The notes below the pieces were generated by a model that saw only the letters and a list, made by a program, of their open reading frames with translations, was not told the DNA's origin and ran no database searches. The translations under genes were made by a program, and so were the position numbers. Positions 62,058-64,000 of a stretch of DNA of 64,000 bases are shown here, piece after piece (the stretch's first letter is position 1; the number at the start of each line of letters is the position of its first letter). Origin of the DNA: Haemophilus haemolyticus (GTDB lineage: Bacteria; Pseudomonadota; Gammaproteobacteria; Enterobacterales; Pasteurellaceae); contig NZ_LYCK01000015.1 of assembly GCF_001679045.1 (NCBI RefSeq), positions 1-64,000 of the forward strand, given 5' to 3'.

Positions 62058-62849
62058 TTAATTTTTCGCTGCTGCCGCTGCTTTTACAATTACAGCAAAT
62101 GCTGGGGCTTTTAATGATGCGCCCCCCACTAATGCACCGTCGATGTCTGGCTGAGCAAATAATTCAGCGGCATTTGCATCATTTACAGAACCGCCGTATT
62201 GAATAATCACTTGGTCTGCCACGGCTTGTGATTTTGCTGCGATGTGACCGCGGATAAATGCGTGAACAGCTTGCGCTTGTGCTGGGGTCGCAGATTTTCC
62301 AGTACCAATCGCCCAAATTGGTTCGTATGCGATCACTGCACCGTTGAATGCTTCTACACCTAATGCGTTGATCACCGCATCAATTTGACGCGCACACACT
62401 TCTTCTGTTTTGCCTGTTTCGTTTTCAGCTTCAGTTTCACCGATACATAATACTGGTACTAAACCAGCTTCTTTTAATGCACCAAATTTTTTCGCTATGA
62501 ATTCGTCGCTTTCTTTGTGGTAAGTACGACGCTCAGAGTGGCCAATAATGATGTATTTTGCACCGAAATCTTTTAACATTTCGCTAGAAATATCACCAGT
62601 AAATGCACCTTTCACATTGATATCTACGTTTTGTGCACCTAATTGAATTACACTTTTACCGCCACAGCTGCAACCACAACCAGAAAGTGCCGCTTCAGCC
62701 GTACCTAAATACATAACAGGGGGGGCAATTGCCACATCACAACCTGTTACATCATGTAATTCTGCTTTTAATCCCTCGATTAATTCTTTGGTGAACGCTT
62801 TGGAACCGTTTAATTTCCAGTTACCCATAACTAAAGGACGACGTGCCAT
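62058..62849 (-). CDS. tpiA: Triosephosphate isomerase
   Basis: TpiA interconverts dihydroxyacetone phosphate and glyceraldehyde-3-phosphate, feeding the product of glpABC into glycolysis. The 263-residue protein begins [16 protein letters not shown] (catalytic lysine) at the ATG at 62849. The histidine [11 protein letters not shown] and the glutamate [20 protein letters not shown] are intact. A longer frame start at 62906 was rejected. The coding strand has a run of seven C near residue 43, inside an essential reading frame. [10 protein letters not shown] cysteine segment near residue 55 is common in Pasteurellaceae enzymes. Confidence 0.97.
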   Translation of the reverse strand: MARRPLVMGNWKLNGSKAFTKELIEGLKAELHDVTGCDVAIAPPVMYLGTAEAALSGCGCSCGGKSVIQLGAQNVDINVKGAFTGDISSEMLKDFGAKYIIIGHSERRTYHKESDEFIAKKFGALKEAGLVPVLCIGETEAENETGKTEEVCARQIDAVINALGVEAFNGAVIAYEPIWAIGTGKSATPAQAQAVHAFIRGHIAAKSQAVADQVIIQYGGSVNDANAAELFAQPDIDGALVGGASLKAPAFAVIVKAAAAAKN

Positions 62850-63014
62850 TTTTGTTTCTCCATAGTTGATAAAATTAACTCGCTTACTATACCAAAATTT
62901 CGCCACGATTCTTTGCAGAAGATCATAAAATTAAAAAAATTCTCACAGAAAGATGATTATCTTGTGCTAAAAAGCTACAATTACCTGTATGGAACCAATA
63001 AAAAATAACCAATT

Positions 63015-63449
63015 ATGAAACTTTTCAAAGCTGAACAATGGAATATTGACGTACTTCTTCCTCTTTTTGAAGCCTATCGCCAAGCCTATGGACAAGCAGA
63101 GAATCCAGAACGCACCTTGGCTTTTTTAACTAATCGCATGCGTTTTAATGAAAGTCTGTTTTTTATTGCGGTGGATGAAAATGAAAAGGCTATCGGCTTT
63201 GTGCAACTTTTCCCTCGCCTTTCTTCTTTACAATTACAACGCTATTGGCAAATCACTGATATTTTTGTGTTGGAACATACGCAACAAACAGAAATTTATG
63301 CAGCGTTGATTTCTAAAGCAAAAGATTTTGTGCATTTCACGCAATCCAATCGTTTAGTGGCGGAATTGGAGCAAAATCAATATTCAATGTTGGAATCGGA
63401 AGGGTTTAAATTAAACCCGAAAGAACGTTTATTTGAATTGAGTTTGTAA
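63015..63449 (+). CDS. GNAT-family acetyltransferase
   Basis: The 144-residue protein has the GNAT layout: an N-terminal helix pair, [23 protein letters not shown] (strands 2-4), ITDIFVLEH (strand 4 edge) and a C-terminal [20 protein letters not shown]. The usual Q/R-x-x-G-x-G/A acetyl-CoA loop is poorly conserved ([15 protein letters not shown]), so activity is uncertain. Its stop shares one base with the start of xerC (TAATG), pointing to coupled translation. Confidence 0.8.
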   Translation: MKLFKAEQWNIDVLLPLFEAYRQAYGQAENPERTLAFLTNRMRFNESLFFIAVDENEKAIGFVQLFPRLSSLQLQRYWQITDIFVLEHTQQTEIYAALISKAKDFVHFTQSNRLVAELEQNQYSMLESEGFKLNPKERLFELSL

Positions 63450-64000
63450 TGCTAACAGCGTTAAATCGTTATTGGGATTATTTGCGGATTGAACGCCAAA
63501 TGAGCCCTCACACGCTCACCAATTATCAACATCAACTTGATGCCATCATCAAAATCTTAGCGCAACAAGATATTCACGCTTGGGCACAAGTGACACCCAG
63601 CGTAGTGCGCTTTATTTTGGCGGAAAGTAAAAAACAAGGCTTAAAAGAAAAAAGCTTGGCTTTGCGTTTATCGGCACTACGGCGATTTCTCAGTTTTTTG
63701 GTGCAACAAGGCGAATTGAAAGTGAATCCCGCCACAGGTATTTCCGCACCGAAACAAGGAAAACATTTACCGAAAAATATGGATGGTGAACAAGTTCAAC
63801 AGTTGCTTGCTAACGATAGCAAAGAGCCGATTGATATTCGTGATCGTGCTATTTTGGAATTAATGTATAGTTCTGGTTTACGTTTATCTGAATTACAAGG
63901 CTTAGATTTAAACAGCATTAATACCCGTGTGCGGGAAGTACGTGTTATTGGGAAAGGCAACAAAGAGCGTGTCGTGCCGTTTGGGCGTTATGCGTCGCAT
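63449..64000 (+). CDS. xerC: Tyrosine recombinase XerC (5' part, runs off the window)
   Basis: The first 184 codons are present. They contain the N-terminal SAM-like domain ([31 protein letters not shown]) and the start of the catalytic domain with the first catalytic arginine in [16 protein letters not shown] and [14 protein letters not shown]. XerC with XerD resolves chromosome dimers at dif and is cytoplasmic. The catalytic HxxR and tyrosine lie beyond the window end. Confidence 0.94.
   Translation, partial: MLTALNRYWDYLRIERQMSPHTLTNYQHQLDAIIKILAQQDIHAWAQVTPSVVRFILAESKKQGLKEKSLALRLSALRRFLSFLVQQGELKVNPATGISAPKQGKHLPKNMDGEQVQQLLANDSKEPIDIRDRAILELMYSSGLRLSELQGLDLNSINTRVREVRVIGKGNKERVVPFGRYASH

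Noticed and set aside
62719..62725. Run of seven G (C on the coding strand) in tpiA as a phase-variation tract
   Set aside because: The reading frame is intact, the gene is central to metabolism and seven bases is short. Switching here is unlikely, though strain comparison could be done.

Overview
The window is from a Haemophilus chromosome, best read as H. influenzae or a very close relative (H. aegyptius or H. haemolyticus cannot be excluded from sequence alone). The evidence is the low GC content, the very frequent 9-bp uptake signal AAGTGCGGT (often as inverted pairs forming terminators), the competence gene sxy/tfoX next to recA, protein D (glpQ/hpd), haemoglobin-binding receptors of the Hgp family, and a Hia/Hsf-family trimeric autotransporter.

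Region by region: 1-4 kb carries sxy, recA, recX, a fluoride channel and a HAD phosphatase. 4-6.8 kb is the hybrid-cluster protein with its reductase (nitrosative stress). 7.1-10.7 kb is catabolic ornithine carbamoyltransferase, carbamate kinase and a YfcC/ArcD-like carrier, with no arginine deiminase. 10.8-16.8 kb holds an Lrp regulator, dipeptidase E, a DcuC-family carrier, an AbgA-like amidohydrolase and the periplasmic nucleotidase CpdB. 16.9-18.0 kb is a MerR regulator with a cation diffusion exporter and a clear MerR-type promoter. 18.1-18.5 kb is very probably the chromosomal replication origin (11 GATC sites in 228 bp and DnaA boxes), followed by mnmG, rsmG and the complete ATP synthase operon atpIBEFHAGDC. 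28-32.5 kb has a DUF3298-like lipoprotein and the selenocysteine machinery selA-selB with divergent tRNA-Sec. 32.6-34.7 kb is pepD and gpt. 34.7-44.5 kb is a full glycerol / glycerol-3-phosphate regulon (glpK, glpF, glpQ, glpT, glpABC) with two perfect CRP sites between glpT and glpA. 44.6-50.8 kb has two tandem haemoglobin/haptoglobin receptors. 51.1-54.5 kb is a CydDC-like heterodimeric ABC transporter divergent from them. 54.6-56.2 kb is a three-gene HipBST toxin-antitoxin module. 56.5-61.4 kb is a large mosaic trimeric autotransporter adhesin. 61.6-64 kb has a DUF4298-like gene, tpiA, a GNAT acetyltransferase and the start of xerC.

Most of the window is core metabolism. The least ordinary parts are: the adhesin, with a GC-rich and apparently foreign central block and a roughly 180-residue helical insertion inside its YadA-type head; the second CydDC-like transporter, which keeps the histidine recalled as the haem ligand of CydC and sits opposite two haemoglobin receptors with Fur-like sites between them; the HipBST module; and the metal-exporter promoter with its short tandem repeat. 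No insertion sequence, prophage, rRNA operon or CRISPR array was seen.
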